From Tyto alba (Eukaryota; Chordata; Aves; Strigiformes; Tytonidae), in NCBI RefSeq assembly GCF_018691265.1, contig NW_024881261.1, positions 25,445,374 to 25,509,373 on the forward strand: 64,000 bases of DNA. The letters run 5' to 3'. Within the stretch, counting starts at the first letter, position 1. Each line of letters starts with the position of its first letter. The notes under the pieces are model-generated. The model was not told the DNA's origin. It did no database searches and worked only from the letters and a program-made list of their open reading frames with translations. Below are positions 26,255-39,800 of this stretch, in pieces. Both the position numbers and the translations under genes were made by a program.

Positions 26255-26510
26255 CACCAGAGCTGATTAGCGTTCGTTCGGTTTGCCTGCTGGACCGTTC
26301 TGACACCTGTCTTCCCGCTTTCCCCATAAATGCCATTGCTGATCCCTCTATACTGCCAGTCACATGACAGCCAGGGAGAACTTGTGGGTGGGAGTTAAAA
26401 GACTCCCAGTGAACCTTGTCAGGCTTAGCAATTCATGAAACTCGACATAAAAGGCCACGTTAAACAAAGATGAGTTGAATCCATTTACATGCAAACTGTA
26501 GTTATCTGTA
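26255..26510. promoter_or_regulatory. Candidate conserved regulatory element
   Basis: A sharp change from AT-rich flanks to a balanced, CpG-bearing block containing GCGTTCGTTCGG near 26269-26281. It includes a SOX/TCF-like AACAAAG at about 26464 and an octamer-related ATGCAAAC at about 26489. The even composition and clustered motif-like words suggest an enhancer. Conservation is inferred, not observed. Confidence 0.4.
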
Positions 26511-27308
26511 TGAAAAAAGCTGGGAAGGGGGGAATGTTGAAGGGGTTACTATTTCTTTCTTCCTTTTAGTATGTGTAGATAATGAGTTGTGTAAGGTTTA
26601 GAGGGGGGAAAACAAGCCAACTTTCAAGGCATTGAAAAATTGCTTTTTAGGAAAAATCCTTTTCATCCTAACCATCTGGTTGCATCTTGTTTACAGCACA
26701 GTGTGCCAGTTTGTGCTTATTAATCATGCTTACACAAGTATCTTAATTACTCCCTGTGTAGCTGCTCCGTTTTGAACTCAGAAGTTGACCTTCCTCTTTT
26801 TATTCCTTTAAACCATTTATCATACATAATCAACACCAATGGGGCAGAGCCATGGAGAAGGCTACCCAGATTCCAAAAGCACATGCTAGTCCTGAGAAAC
26901 CATGTAGACAGGAGTGACTGCATTGCTATCAACAAGGCATATCTTAATTAATGAATGCTTTGTGTGCATGTATACTTGTATGTCTGTAACCCAGTTCCGT
27001 TCCCCCCTTTTCCTTCTATCTATCAAGATAACAGTTGCTTCTATGCCTTATGATACTGGAGATCTTTTAAAAAAGTCTCTTTATATAACAGACCTTCAGA
27101 GACATCATATGACTGAAAAGGATCTGGTTCTCTTGTCTATGTTCTGTCATTGCTTCTGTAATAATTAAAATTTAGAGATGATATAGAATGGCCAGAAAAA
27201 TTTTGAGGCTCTGTATTCTTCTAGGATAAATAATTGTGTAGTAAGAAGGTGAATTTTTCAAAAATAACTAGAGTAACAAATGGATTCCTCCTCTTCCCTG
27301 CCCTACTT

Positions 27309-27352
27309 ATTAAAAAAAAAAGGAGGGGGGGAGGGAAAGAGAAAAAAAAAAT
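27309..27352 (+). repeat. Purine-rich A/G tract
   Basis: An A-run is followed by GGAGGGGGGGAGGG and another A-run, all purine on this strand. Such polypurine mirror-like tracts can adopt triplex structures, but no longer symmetric arm is visible. Confidence 0.8.
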
Positions 27353-29875
27353 GTTTGAAAAAAGCATATGTGTGAGAAGACTGAAAGAGTGGAATTTTAG
27401 AAATGGCGTTCTGGTTTTTAGTGTACTAGACAAATTATAGTATGCAAAAGTAATTTGCCTGCCCAGAAACTCTTCAGCGTGATGAAAATTTTATCAGTAT
27501 TCTAAGAAGAGAGAACTATCCAGCCGACTCATTTAGTCAGCTTACATGTTTATATACAGTGAAAAAAAAAGATTTGCAGGTATGACTTGCGTTTTCTCTC
27601 TACTGCTGTTGGATTTTTGTTGTTTTTTTGCCATAAATACTGTATTTAGAATTTATGCTGTCTAATCTCAGTTGTGCTTACTGGAGATGTGATTTCACTT
27701 ATAGAAGCTTTAACTGCAGTTAAGGCTCTCTTAAAAGCCTTATGATTACACTATCATAATAAACAGGTTTTTTATTTTTATTGCCACCATAGAAAAAGGA
27801 AATATTTCCTAACAAAGCGCAACAGGAATAGAAAAAGATTAAAAACCTGTATCAGAAAATTTACATCATGAAAATTATTAATATTTAATTCAGGTAAAAG
27901 CTTTGCCATTCTAAATGTAAAAGAATGCACAGCTGTCTCTTCTTATGTTAAAAACTACTTGTTCATGAACTGAGTATACGGTGTGTGAGGTGAACTGTTT
28001 CATCAAGTCTAGTGTATAATTCGGCCATTTCCATCAGGCTTTTTCTTTTATTTGAGCTGAAAATTTTATCTAACCTTTTTGCATAGTTTTGGTGTCTTGA
28101 TTTGCTTGCACTTCTGATGTTTCCTAGAAGGTTCCTTGTATCTTGTAAAACAGTTTAAGCACAAACAAACAAGCAAGCAAGAATTTATTCTGAGAAAATT
28201 ATTTTGAGAACCAAAACTGAAACACTTAAATTTTGAGTAGGGGGAACTCTTGCTGGCCTCATCTATAGATTAATTCTCTCCCATCCCTTGTGGGCAGCTA
28301 AAGACTTTTTCCAAGGACAGATTGTAGGCTCCTGTAAAACAAGCACAAGCAGGATAGGCTCAGACACTCAAGAAGAGAGAGGAGCCTGTGGGCAGCTCCC
28401 ACTTGACACCTTTGATTGTCATCTGTGTGGCCTTGCCTTTCACTAAAGCTGCAGCAACAAGCTGTCATGTGAACATCAGTTTTATCTGACATTAGAAATG
28501 ATAAATACAATTGCTTTCATTTCAGCTCTTACAGGATTTTCTTCAAAGAACAAAATGGGTGACCTTTCTACGGATGAGATCTCCATGGCAGGGCTGTGCC
28601 CTGGTTGGAGGCCCATGCCATACTGCACAGCTCAGGGTTCCCAGCATTTGAAGGGATGTAAGATTATCATTCTTCTTTATAGTGTTAGGTCCTATAAATA
28701 GCATATTGAGAGATACTTTACAGAGTCTGAGTTCTTTTCTTACTGGGATCAGAACGAACCAGCCACCTCTTGGTGTAACACTCAAAGCACTTGGCTTTCC
28801 TAAGTAGATCACTACTGTTGCTTTCCTGCATGGCTGTGTTCAACCGACTGCTACTTTGTGCTTAGTTCAGTTCACATCTGTTTGCTTTGAGCATTTAAAC
28901 TGTAAGTCAGAGAGGACATCAGTCAGAAGAGATTCCACGCTGAAGGCATGCATCTTGAAAGGTTTTCAGTACTGCAGTGCATACAAAGGCATTATATGGA
29001 GGAGATAAATTGTAAGAGTTGTTAGCCTGTGTAATGAAAAGGTAGAGGGGGACTGATGGTGATGCAGTAAAGTTACCTTTCATCAGAAGCATCTTTTCTT
29101 ACCTGAGTATTTTTCTGGTAGAAGCTGCCTTTCAGAAATTTTAGTTGGCTCATCTGTCTGGTGACAATTTTTAATTTCATGTAAACTGGAAGGATGATGA
29201 TAATGTTATACAGAATAAATTTCCCTGATTTGTATAAATGAAGAGAATGTAGGAACAGTTGTTCCCATTAATGCCTGGTAAAAAGTGGTGACCTACTCTA
29301 CCTCTCATTTTACATCTACATTCTGCCTTGTTCTTCTGCTGTATAGCTGATAATTTTGCTATTAGGCCTTCATGTACTTTACTGTTTCTCTTCTTCCAGA
29401 TTATTTTATAGCATAATGTTATGAATTTATCTCCATAATCAGGAGCGAGGTTGTTTTCTGAACAAAATGCCAGAGTTTTCATCCCACATGCTTCTAATGG
29501 AAACATTTTGTTTCTAATCATTGTATCAATGAAGACAGTAGTGCTTTATTGCCCTTTTTCCTTTTCAACATGTTTTAATCATTGCTTTTACTCCATGTTC
29601 ATGATTATATATTTGAGTTTCCATTCATGTGGTTCCTTCTCCTTAATTATACTGTTAAATTGTGATGGAAAAATGTTCATATTGCATATTCTGCCCTCTT
29701 GAAGTTGAAATAAATGCATGACTATCTCAAATTAATTTTAATTACCTTATGTGAAACTTTTCATTGGTCTGTTAATTGATGTTGCCTCATGAGTCCTCAG
29801 CAGATCTAAAAGGGGAGAATGCCTATGTGAAACCAATGTTATGTGATTTTAATTAGTCCTGGAAAAGTGTAGTTT

Positions 29876-29904
29876 AAAAAAAAAAAAAAAAGTAAAAAAA
29901 AAAA
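29876..29904 (+). repeat. Paired A tracts, A16 and A11
   Basis: Two A-runs (29876-29891 and 29894-29904) are split by GT. The nearest upstream AATAAA is near 29709, too far for a normal poly(A) site, so a retroposon tail is not well supported. Confidence 0.85.
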
Positions 29905-30716
29905 TCCAGAAATGTAGTATTTGTTGGAATACAGGCTGCTGGAAAATTGCTTATGTGCTCAATTTCATGTTCTTGGAACTGTGATGACTGTATAGCTGTA
30001 GTGATGTGCCAACAAATAGTTGTCAGCTTTGGTAAGTGGACACAAGGACATCCTTCACCTGGGAAGTGGTGGATTTTTTTTTCCCTTTTGCTGAATGCAA
30101 TAATGTACATATACATATTATGGAAAAAATGGTCTTCAGTTTTATGCAAAAGGTTAGTTTTACCATTGTGAAACAGTCTGTTGTTTTGGTGGAGGAAGGA
30201 TAATCAACGGTTTTCCTATTAACGTTGAAATATTTCCTGTAGACTTAACAGTTAAACAAACTAGCTGTTTCTATGTTAAAATTTAATTTTGATATAAAGA
30301 TGGAGCTTCATCTATGGAAGCTGGATTGACTGCATGTCCTGTTGCCTCAGACAGAGATGTTTAAGCCTGGATTCTATAAAACTCACAGATACAAAGTTGG
30401 GAGGTGATATTTTATATATCATTTTCTTGGCAGCAGTATTAATTGAAAATATTTCTTCTATCATCACTGACTACTTGTTCCAACTTCTATGTTACCTCCT
30501 CAACCGTCCTAGCATATTTGACAGGCAATGTGCTGTGCAAGCAGGCCTGAAAAAAATGTTGGGAGGGAGGTGGAAAGTCAGTAACATCTTAAACTGGTGT
30601 CATCACTGAAGACAGCATGCTCACAAATTGCAGCCTCAGTTCTGGAGGATTTCTTGGTCTGTTGATGGGGTCGAAATACATGTTATTTCATATAGAAATA
30701 CCTTACTTATTTTGGC

Positions 30717-30733
30717 TTTTTTTTTTTTTTTTT
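30717..30733 (+). repeat. (T)17 tract followed by CTCCCCAG
   Basis: The run of 17 T is followed directly by CTCCCCAG, which together make a textbook polypyrimidine tract and splice acceptor. No matching open exon with a donor is evident downstream, so I list it as simple repeat with acceptor-like context. Confidence 0.8.
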
Positions 30734-30789
30734 CTCCCCAGAGTTATTTGGCTTCATGGTAGAAGTAGCCTTTGGGTAGCTAAATCCTA

Positions 30790-30816
30790 TTTTTTTTTTT
30801 TTTTTTTTTTTTTTTT
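30790..30816 (+). repeat. (T)27 homopolymer tract
   Basis: An uninterrupted run of 27 T lying only 57 bases after the T17 tract. The pair brackets a short unique segment with no recognised content. Confidence 0.9.
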
Positions 30817-33219
30817 CCAAGTCACTCAGGAAACCCTCAATAAATTTCATTTGTGTATCCATCTATGTAACACATCTGTAGCACAGAATAGATGAAGGGA
30901 TAGTGTATTAAAATGGAATACAATAAATTTTATTTTGCATGTTCGTGTTATGATATGCTTGGAAAACACCTTTATTCTCTAGTGTTTAAATGCTTGAGTT
31001 CTAGCATGAGAAATTATTAGTAAAAGAACAATAATGGATGAAAAAATTTTAATGAGCGTAATGGTTGTGTTACAGCTAGCATTTCATGTTGTATGATGAA
31101 ATATGGATTGAACTTAAAATGAATTCCCTATTCTCATTAATTAAAATGTTCTGTTCATAAAAAGCATCTTTTCTAATGTTGTCTTCCATTCTGATGTTAC
31201 TTTTCATCAATGAACTCAGTGTACATTGGGGGTGGGAAGAAACCCACTACAGCTGCACAAATCTTTTAAGTGATTATGAGTATGGGGAAAAGGATATTGT
31301 AACAGGTAGTCTGAAGAGCTCTTCTTATCTTTCTCTTTATTCCTCTTTTCACTGGTGCAGGTATTAACTTGTTCATAATGTGTATATTATTTTTGCCTAG
31401 CAGATGTATGTATTTTTTTGAATATGGGAATTATTCCCCCAGGAAGAAGGAAACAAACAAAACCAGCCCTGCAAACCCTGAGTTATCGGAGTTCTAAATT
31501 AGGAATTATTGATATTTAGCAACGCCTTTTCTGACAGAGACCCTGGTAATATGTTGTGGTGTAGATTAGAACCACCTGTTTCTTATTGCAGCAGTTGCAG
31601 TTGTGTTGGGGTGATGTCTCTAAGCATCATACTGGTTCCTTCCTTTGTGGGATGATATCATAGGAAGAAATTTTTGAGTATGCTTTTGAATTAATTACTC
31701 ACATTGCAAAGTAGAATTAATAGAAGTGGTCAAATTAATGCCGTTCTTTACACAATGTTGGACTGAATTGTAAATCAGCCAGTTATACCTGTTTATAGAC
31801 TCCGAATCATTTTGTGAATTATCTCAAATGTTGATCTGTCCTTGACATCACTTTGATGCCTGAGCTAAACCCATGGAGATGACAGCATTAGTGCAGTGTC
31901 AGTTTTGTCATTTGGAAGCCTTCCTCAGCCAAATTGCAGTCTGAAGATAGTCCAATATAGCAGTACACAGATGACTTGAAAACTTGACTTTAACCTTCAA
32001 AGATTACTGAAGGATAACAGAATAATTTTGTTTTTAATTCAAAAATCAATTTAAATATTGATACTTTTTTTTTTTAAAAGACAGCTTGAATGCAAAGACC
32101 ATAGTAGCAAAGTACTGCTATAGTTAGCAATCTCTCAGCATGGTTCTTGATTTCTTTCTCTTTTATATTATGGTAGCGAATTTAAGTATTGCAAATGAAA
32201 AAGTCTCGTTAGGACTCACCTGATAGCAGCATTAAGCAGCACATCATTTAAAAAAATAAAATATAATCACTTTTTGCACTTAAGATTACTTAATATCAAA
32301 CACTGTTTCATTAGCTAGGAGTACCTGCTTCTAGATTTAAGAAAATATTATTTTCTTGATAAAAGTGTTATTGTATAACTTTCTGATATCTTGCAGTGGA
32401 AAAATTGTGATAGTGGTTCAGGAGAAGGAATAAGGTGGTATTATGCTGGATAAACTAGCTTTAGTATACATTTTAAAAAATCTAATGTCATTTTTCTACC
32501 AAAACTGCAGCCTGTGTTTTCCTGGATATCAGATGACAATTATGCTGGATTTTGGATTTAGTAATTCGTTTTAATTTGTTTTAGCATTAGAATTCTGTTC
32601 TTTTCTCTCTCTTAAACTTTTTTTTTTTCCCAAATTTATTTGTAATAATCGTTTTAGAGCAAATGATAACAAATAGTTACTGTACAACCAACTCTTTTAC
32701 TAGAATTTAATGACACTATTTTTGCTGTGGTACACATAGTGAAGTCAAGTCACTGAAGTGGAGGAACCTGCCTTCCCCCAGGCTCCTTATCCTGCCTCCA
32801 GTTTGGGTACTGTGATGATATAGTTTGTGTTTACTGAAATACATTGTGGATTTGTTTAAATATGTTTGATATCATAAAATATGAATTTAATCTCATGATG
32901 AACACCAAATGGACTCTTACATTTCTGTTCCCAGTGATACTGAACAACATGGTGGTGCTGAATGACTTTGCAAGTGCTACAGTAAAACTTTCCGAAGCTT
33001 TGGAAGAAATTCTACCATATTTTCAGATCACTTCCTGGTCTTAAGCAAAACAAATGAGATAGACTGTTTCCTACTCCTAAGGGCACTTGCATTAAATGGA
33101 AGAACAGAGATGGGGAGGGAGAGGCAGGAAGCAACAAGATTATTTAGTATGTTAATATTGAGCTGTATTATTTCAGATTAAAAATCTCATAGAAAACAAC
33201 TCTTGTTTAAATCCTCGCT

Positions 33220-33570
33220 AAATTGAGAGACCTCAGTGCATGAAATGAGCAAGTTTGTTCCGGTATGGCCTGCAAGAGACCATCACGGATCTGGGGATGG
33301 GTGGTTAGCCTTTAACGCTTGCCATTTACAACAGCATCGTAACTTGTCAAATAAGCTTCATGGGCAACAGAGTGGCACTATACTGTAGCATCAGTTCTTG
33401 GTTTTATTCCATCTAACAACACAGCTAAAATGGCCAAACATATTAATCTAGAAAGTAATTAATATAATAATTCACTATTAATGCATTGTTGACTCTGCAA
33501 AATCTGTGAGCAGTTTTAACATGCAGACAGCATGAATTACTTTAGTTAAAACATTAAATGCCTGGTGCAA
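33220..33570. promoter_or_regulatory. Candidate conserved regulatory element
   Basis: The left half is balanced and CpG-bearing (CCATCACGGATCTGGGG near 33280). The right half is TAAT-rich, with repeated ATTAAT and TAATTAAT words between about 33440 and 33490. Homeodomain-type cores next to a complex core are common in developmental enhancers. A FOX- or SOX-type word (CATTGTTG) lies near 33485. No homology search was possible. Confidence 0.4.
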
Positions 33571-34657
33571 GTAAAATTCTTTTTGGCTATATTCTTTGCT
33601 GAATACAAGCCACTGTGATTAAATTAAAGTACCAGAAGACAGCTGTATGCTTCAGCTTGCCTCTTTGCTCCATATAGTCTTTCTAGAAATCCTTCATTCA
33701 AGATGACCTTGCCTATTGTTGTCTCTAAATTGTGCCTCTGTGAACATTTCAGTTAAAGGTAGGTTCAGGTAGATTAGGAGACAGCAGTACTATTTTGGCC
33801 TCTTCAATTTGAGGATATCTGTTCTTGTTTCCTATTGTCCACACTGTAAAACAAGACCACACTGTGGTCTGTGATACAGAGTGAGAAGAAAGCAAATAGA
33901 AAATGAGATTAGGCAGAACTGTGGTGCAAATTCTAGCTGATTATTTAATTGGAGGTTTTTATATTTCTTTACAGCAGTGCTACTATTTTGGCTTCACTTT
34001 GTTGTGCTGAGTATTTAGCTGTACTTTTATAGGTTTGCCTTTGGGAATAAGAATCATTAAAGAACAGAAACCTCCAAAAAAACTAACCCCTCTGGTTTTC
34101 TTCCAGTAAATTTCTTTTGTTTGCTGTTGTGGTAATGGTATTTTATTTTCTTAAAGGTGTAAAATATATAGGTTGTTTTAAAATCGGCATTGGCAGTACT
34201 AAATGTTAACTTAATGTTCCAAAACATGTAGTAGCTGTGGATTTCATTTTGCCACTGAAAGTCTATGGCAGCCAAAGACTGTATTAAGAGCACAAAAATG
34301 AAAGGTTACAGAGCATTTTCACCTCCAGGCTGTCTCCTCTAATACATATATCTATGGGATTGTAGTAATTAAAGGCGCTTTATGTTTTATGATTTCAGTT
34401 GCATGAGTTGAGTTTCAGCCTAATTGTTTAATGAACAGTTGGAAAGTTTTCTTGATCTTAAACCATTACTGTAGGTTGACCACATTTTGAGTCTAAACAG
34501 AAAGGCCAGTTCGCATTCTGTTTTGTGTAGTTGACACTTCAGAAGTATGTGACAGATGTATATGGTACATACTGGGCTGCTCCACTACTGATATGCCTGT
34601 CCTGAGAACAGAAAGCAATGGGTTTTAGGTTGCTGAGTGATTTAATTCTCCCAAATG

Positions 34658-34671
34658 TTTTTTTTTTTTTT
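34658..34671 (+). repeat. (T)14 tract
   Basis: Fourteen T followed by CTCCTGTGG. It forms part of the strand-biased set of T-runs. Confidence 0.85.
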
Positions 34672-35459
34672 CTCCTGTGGAAGTAGGAGCAAACCCCTTG
34701 CATTTAACTGATGCTGTATGTTCAACTCTTGCTTGAAGGACCTATCTACTCTTCTTCAAGGAAGGAAGTAGAACGGCAACAAACTGGAGTAGTACGTAGC
34801 GAGAAATAAAATCCATGTCAATTTTATGAGTTCATGTAATGATAAAACAATTTCATTTTTAATGAGTTGCTTATAAAATTAGGAGTTTGCATTTTAACAT
34901 ACAGAATTTTGAAGCATCGGCTCTGTGGAAAGAATTGATCTGTTCTGAAAAATTACTTTGAACATCTCCAAGTTCTTAAAATAAGGCATTGTTAAAAACT
35001 ATAATTTTCCTGAATGAAAATGTGAAGTTACATAAAATTCTGGAAAAGACATCTGAATTCTTCTTTTGTTGTTAATATTGTGCATAGCTTTCCATATGCT
35101 TTCTGCTTTTCCCTTCTATACAATATATTATTCAAGACATAGTTAACTACCAAATCCTTGTAACTGAGATGACTTCAAGGAATCTAATTACTGGCTGTTA
35201 TTTAATGGGTATGGTAATTCTTCTTAATTGGGGTACTTCCTTGTGATTTTAGTAATGCTTCCTGTTTGTCTGTGCCAGCCTAGTTCTTTGCTCCTTAGGA
35301 AGCAGTTATCTGGTTTGATGTGCTGCTTAATGAACAACCATACTAAACACCACGTGATGGTTTCTGATTGGGACATGGGTCTTAGTTCAGTGTAAGTTGT
35401 CCAGTTCCAGGCTGTAAGTGCTCACTAAGGTATAACTTGACTCTTTATAAGGCTCTGGT

Positions 35460-35720
35460 ATTGTTGAGGTGACAGCCCTGCTTCCTTTTCAGCTTTGATC
35501 CATGGTGGGACCTCTGGGGTCCTGCACCTCCTGAGGTTCTCTACCTCTCATCTCTGGGACACAGTGTTACTTTTCTTGTGGGTTTTGCCCATTCAAAGAC
35601 ACTGCATTTCCAGGTTCAAGGTGACTGGCTCATTCCTGTCTGAACCAATTATGTGAGTGCAAGTAATTTTTGCCCTCGGTGGGTATCCAGCTTCACTGGG
35701 GCTGACTGGTTTTACCTAAG
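35460..35720. other. GC-richer unclassified patch
   Basis: A run of about 260 bases with more C and G than the flanks, such as the GGTGGGACCTCTGGGGTCC stretch near 35503, sits immediately before the long T33 tract. It may be a diverged mobile element, for which a downstream T tract would be on the tail side of a minus-strand insertion. I see no family hallmark and no open frame. Confidence 0.25.
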
Positions 35721-35742
35721 TGTTTAAGCAATCTGTAAAGAC

Positions 35743-35761
35743 TTTTTGTTTTGTTTTGTTT

Positions 35762-35795
<34 letters not shown>
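35743..35795 (+). repeat. (TTTTG)n into (T)33
   Basis: TTTTG-type units run into the longest homopolymer in the window, 33 T at 35763-35795. The tract is likely to be length-polymorphic. Confidence 0.95.
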
Positions 35796-35796
<1 letters not shown>

Positions 35797-36863
35797 TGGT
35801 GTGAAAGATTTAAATTCTGATTACACGATTGAGTCTGGTAGTCTGAGATTATTCAGACATTCAGTTATAGTTTAGCATTTTATGATGCAGTGCTTGTAAT
35901 AGTCAGTGCTTTCCTTTATAGGAATCTATCAGAGATTTTAAAACAACAAAAAAAAGTATATATCACAGATCCTCATTTAAGACATGCTGATTCAGGTTCT
36001 AAGAAGGAATAAACTGCAAGTTAACTAAGCCCCAGTTGTGTATATATCTTTGGACTCTTCCCATAGGTTTGTGTGGTGAGGATATATGTATGTCATTCTA
36101 CATGGAACATGCATGTATAAAGTATGTACATGGAGTAAAATATAAAAATGGATTTTTCTTTTAGTTTATTTTAAAAAAATAAAGGAATGAACTTCTCAAG
36201 CCTCATGATTGTCCAGCTGAATTATATAATGAAGAATAATGAAAATTTGAAATGGTCACTCATGCCTCTGCTGTAATGTGAAGGTTGCTATTAGTATTTT
36301 GTTTATCCATAATTCAGTTGTTGGGAATACTTTCATTTACAAGGACTCTCCCATACTTCTCCTTTGAAGTACAGGCTGTGAGTGTAAATATACTCTGCTA
36401 GTAGTAGTAATAAATATTTGCTTGACATTTTGTCTTACTGATCTTCAATCAGTTCTTAGTATTTGTGATAACTGAAGTTACAAAGTTGAAATAACTTCCT
36501 TTCTGTATGAAAACATGAATGCTGATTTCTTTTATTAGTATACGTTTTAAAGATACTATGCCATGTCATTTATTTCATTTGACTTAACCATTAAAGAAGA
36601 TTAAAGGTGGCTTATTTCTTAGATGTACGCTTAACAAAGAAGGATTTTACAAACATCTGTGCAAAAACATACAACATCTTCCTGCTTGCTTATCAGTAAA
36701 TGCAGCTGTTCCTGTTTTTAAAAAGTCAGATGAGTGTGATAATGTGGAGTAGCAATGTTTGAAGGCTTCATTTTCTGATATCTAAGACATGTTTCTTTTT
36801 GCTGAGCTTGGACAGGTATAAATAAGAAAGATAAATTTGCATCTAATGCTAATTTCTCTGCCA

Positions 36864-36882
36864 CCCCCAACCCCCCTGCCCC
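36864..36882 (-). repeat. C-rich tract (G-rich on minus strand)
   Basis: C5, C6 and C4 runs with 2-base spacers, followed by AG. It is the main C-rich exception to the G-over-C bias of the + strand. Three runs are one short of a classical quadruplex on the minus strand. Confidence 0.75.
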
Positions 36883-39800
36883 AGTATCAGAACCTGTAAC
36901 TAATGTCATCTAAGTGAATTGCAGAATTGCAGTTTCTTATCACATGTATGCAGGGTTAAGGATAATTAGTCTGCACTCTGAATAGTGTTAAACTGTACAC
37001 AATAATTGAGTATTTCTAAAAATTGAATAGAAATTTTAAATCATATAAATTAAAAAAATATAACTAATATAAATTATTGATAATTGAAGATAAGTAATTT
37101 CTGTTCTTCACAAGAGGGACACTACCAAAACAATCCAGATGAATGTTGTATTTTTAGTGGTTTTAGTCTTAGTCTAAGAGTACTTAGTCTGTTCGCTATT
37201 TGTATTGACACATCTGTGCAAGTGAAATAGGAAACATCATTGTTGAGAAAAATAGATGTGCAAATCTGTAAATCATTAAGTTATTATATTAGGTGGCTAA
37301 ATTAGACTTCTACCCTGCCCTTTTTACCATTAATTTCAGTTTTACTTTGTTTCTTTGTTTTGGAGCCAAGTGATATGATACAACCATTAGTCTTTCAGAA
37401 TGGATAAACAAAGTCAAGCAGAGTAGCCACAAAACTGTGTCTTGTGGTATTCTCTCTCTCTGGCCAAACCCTCATAAACTAGTGACAACATATATCTCTT
37501 CATCTAGAAATCTTCTCATATGTGTTGGTTGTAATGTGTTATGGATAAAAGGCAACCACCTTATTAATAGGAGGGTAAAATCTTATCTGCATAGTCAGAT
37601 ATACCTCATCACTGTGGCCATAAATACTTCTGTTATCATATCAATATATTTTTTTTAACTTAGAGCTTCATGAAATCTTTAAGGATCACAGATGATTTCT
37701 GCTTCTTAGAGCCACTTATGTTCTTTTTCAGGCCGTATTGAGATATCTATTAAAAGTGGTTTTGTTTTTTTTTTGTATTAATGACAGTACAGAGCAAACT
37801 ACATTGTTTCTTGTTTTCTTTATTTGTTTATTGCATAGGTGTCTCACTAAACTCTCAAGCAAACCCAGTCATGCTTAGTGTGAGATCTGCTTGGATCATA
37901 CCTGGCAATTTGTCTCCTGTTTCTAGATGGCTAATAAATTTTTCAGTCAGATGGTATTGTGAGGAAATCTGGAATATCTTAAACTGAAGGCTGAGTAAGA
38001 AAACACACACATGTGGATGCACACATACACTTTTTATAAGGTAAAGAAAGTGTTTCACAGGTTTTGATTTAGTATTTAGAAAGCTCTTTAAATAGCTGTT
38101 GCAAAACCACAAATACATAATCTTGGTGGAGGGGAAGTTTATTTTGGTCTATTTTTAGTTGATGAAAAAAATCAACTTAAGCTAAATCAGTTTACATTGA
38201 ATTCAAATGAAATAATATAAGTATAGATGTTTGCATCCATTTATCTAGAATACTCTAAAAACATCCATTTTTGGTGGTGCAGTAGTGAGACTCCTGTGTA
38301 AATGCAGTCTTATTCTTCAACTACTGAAATCACTATATAGAAAAGTTTGGGCATTCTATTAACTAACTAACTACCAAGTCCTGCAATTGTGGGAGGTCTG
38401 TTTTACAAATGTGATATTAGTCACAAGATATAACATCTTATTCTTGCTTCTTTCTAGGATCCTTTGCATTATCTCCTTTATTGTTTCTTGCAGGAGCTCA
38501 TTTTTTGATTTAATACCTTGGAAAAACTATGTCTTATTCTGGTGGTTCACCTTGAGATTTGATGAGAAGCAGGCTAGCTACTTCTTTCCCATCACCCATA
38601 AGTTCTTGCTTTACAGAAATCCGCTTGGTACTACGGGGCTGAAATCTGGGGCAAAATCAAAATACTGTTTTCAAACACACATATTTGTGATTTTAGCAGC
38701 TTTAAGATATTCTGTTTTGGCTGCTTGTGTCAGATTCCATCACTATTAAAATTATTACTGAAAGATTGAATTTGCAATCCTGGTCCCCAAAACAGATTTA
38801 ACTCTTGGTTGTATAGCTGGAGTTCAGTATATCAAAATGAAGACAACACTTCCTCTGTTGTTCATATTAGCTACAATCAGATTTTTCAAAAGTTCTATTA
38901 CTCTTTTCAATGCAGAGGAAAAACATTTTACTGCTATTTTGCTTTTTGCTATTGCAAGATATTTAGTGGCAGGCATACTTTCTTGGTTTGTACAGTCATA
39001 GAACTTAAGGTCTTGTATCCCAGGTCAATATCCCAGATAGGATACCTGTATTTCAGTTTTTCCTTTCGAGCAGGATGTTTTATGCAAAACTGCTAGAGCC
39101 AGGTATAAAATGGGGTAAGTCAAGCTAAGACTCTAATTTTCTCTAATGTTTTGTTTTTCTTGCAGGGAGAGAGGATGAAGGCATATGCTTTTGTCAGCAT
39201 CTGTAAACTGACAGATAAATAAAAATAGACTGACAATACATGGGCAAGAAAGGGGATAAAAATTGCCTCAGTCAAAATGTCTTTATAGGCAATCCTTAAG
39301 AGGTCTTTTTGCAAAAAGGTAGGCAACATTGCAAATAGAACAAGCTCCTCCTTCAGGGGCTTAAATTATTTCAGTTATTGCCGAATCCCTAAAATATGTA
39401 GAGAATCAATCTTGTTTAGAAATAGGAAGCTGAGTATTTGACAAGTCATAGTCTGGTTGTACTTTCTAAGGCTTCCTATGTTGTTGGTGCTTAAATAGTA
39501 ATTCTAAATTAAATAAAGGCTGAAGACTACAGTGTGATAATTACTGAGTTACTGAGAAGACCTACATTCCATTTTTTAGCAGTGCTTTCTAAAGCTGTGT
39601 TTCACCAGTACTAACATGTTTACCTGTATCAGTTTATTCCAGAAATCTTTGTTGTTTATCTTATTTTTATGAAGTAATTTTATTTTTATTAACGTAAGTA
39701 ATAGAAGATTTTTGGCAACTGGATACACAACAGACATGCTGTCTGTTTTCTCGTCTTCGTTTATTTTTCTCTTGTTAAAGTCATCAAAATGTTGACAGCT

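Larger units (their letters stand above)
26511..33219. other. Non-coding stretch with several homopolymer tracts
   Basis: No gene is recognisable. Contained simple repeats are the A/G tract at 27309-27352, A tracts at 29876-29904 and T tracts at 30717 and 30790. A moderately complex segment at 28300-28480 and another near 28560-28650 are unremarkable otherwise. Confidence 0.55.

Noticed and set aside
29876..29904. A16/A11 as a retroposon tail
   Set aside because: The nearest upstream AATAAA is more than 150 bases away, so the signal-tail spacing fails.
36864..36884. C-rich tract followed by AG as splice acceptor
   Set aside because: It has acceptor-like form, but no exon-like interval or donor follows.
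38387..38749. Longest open frame, 120 codons, hydrophobic
   Set aside because: Hydrophobicity comes from T-rich codons. No recognised family is matched and no start context is evident, so it is treated as chance.
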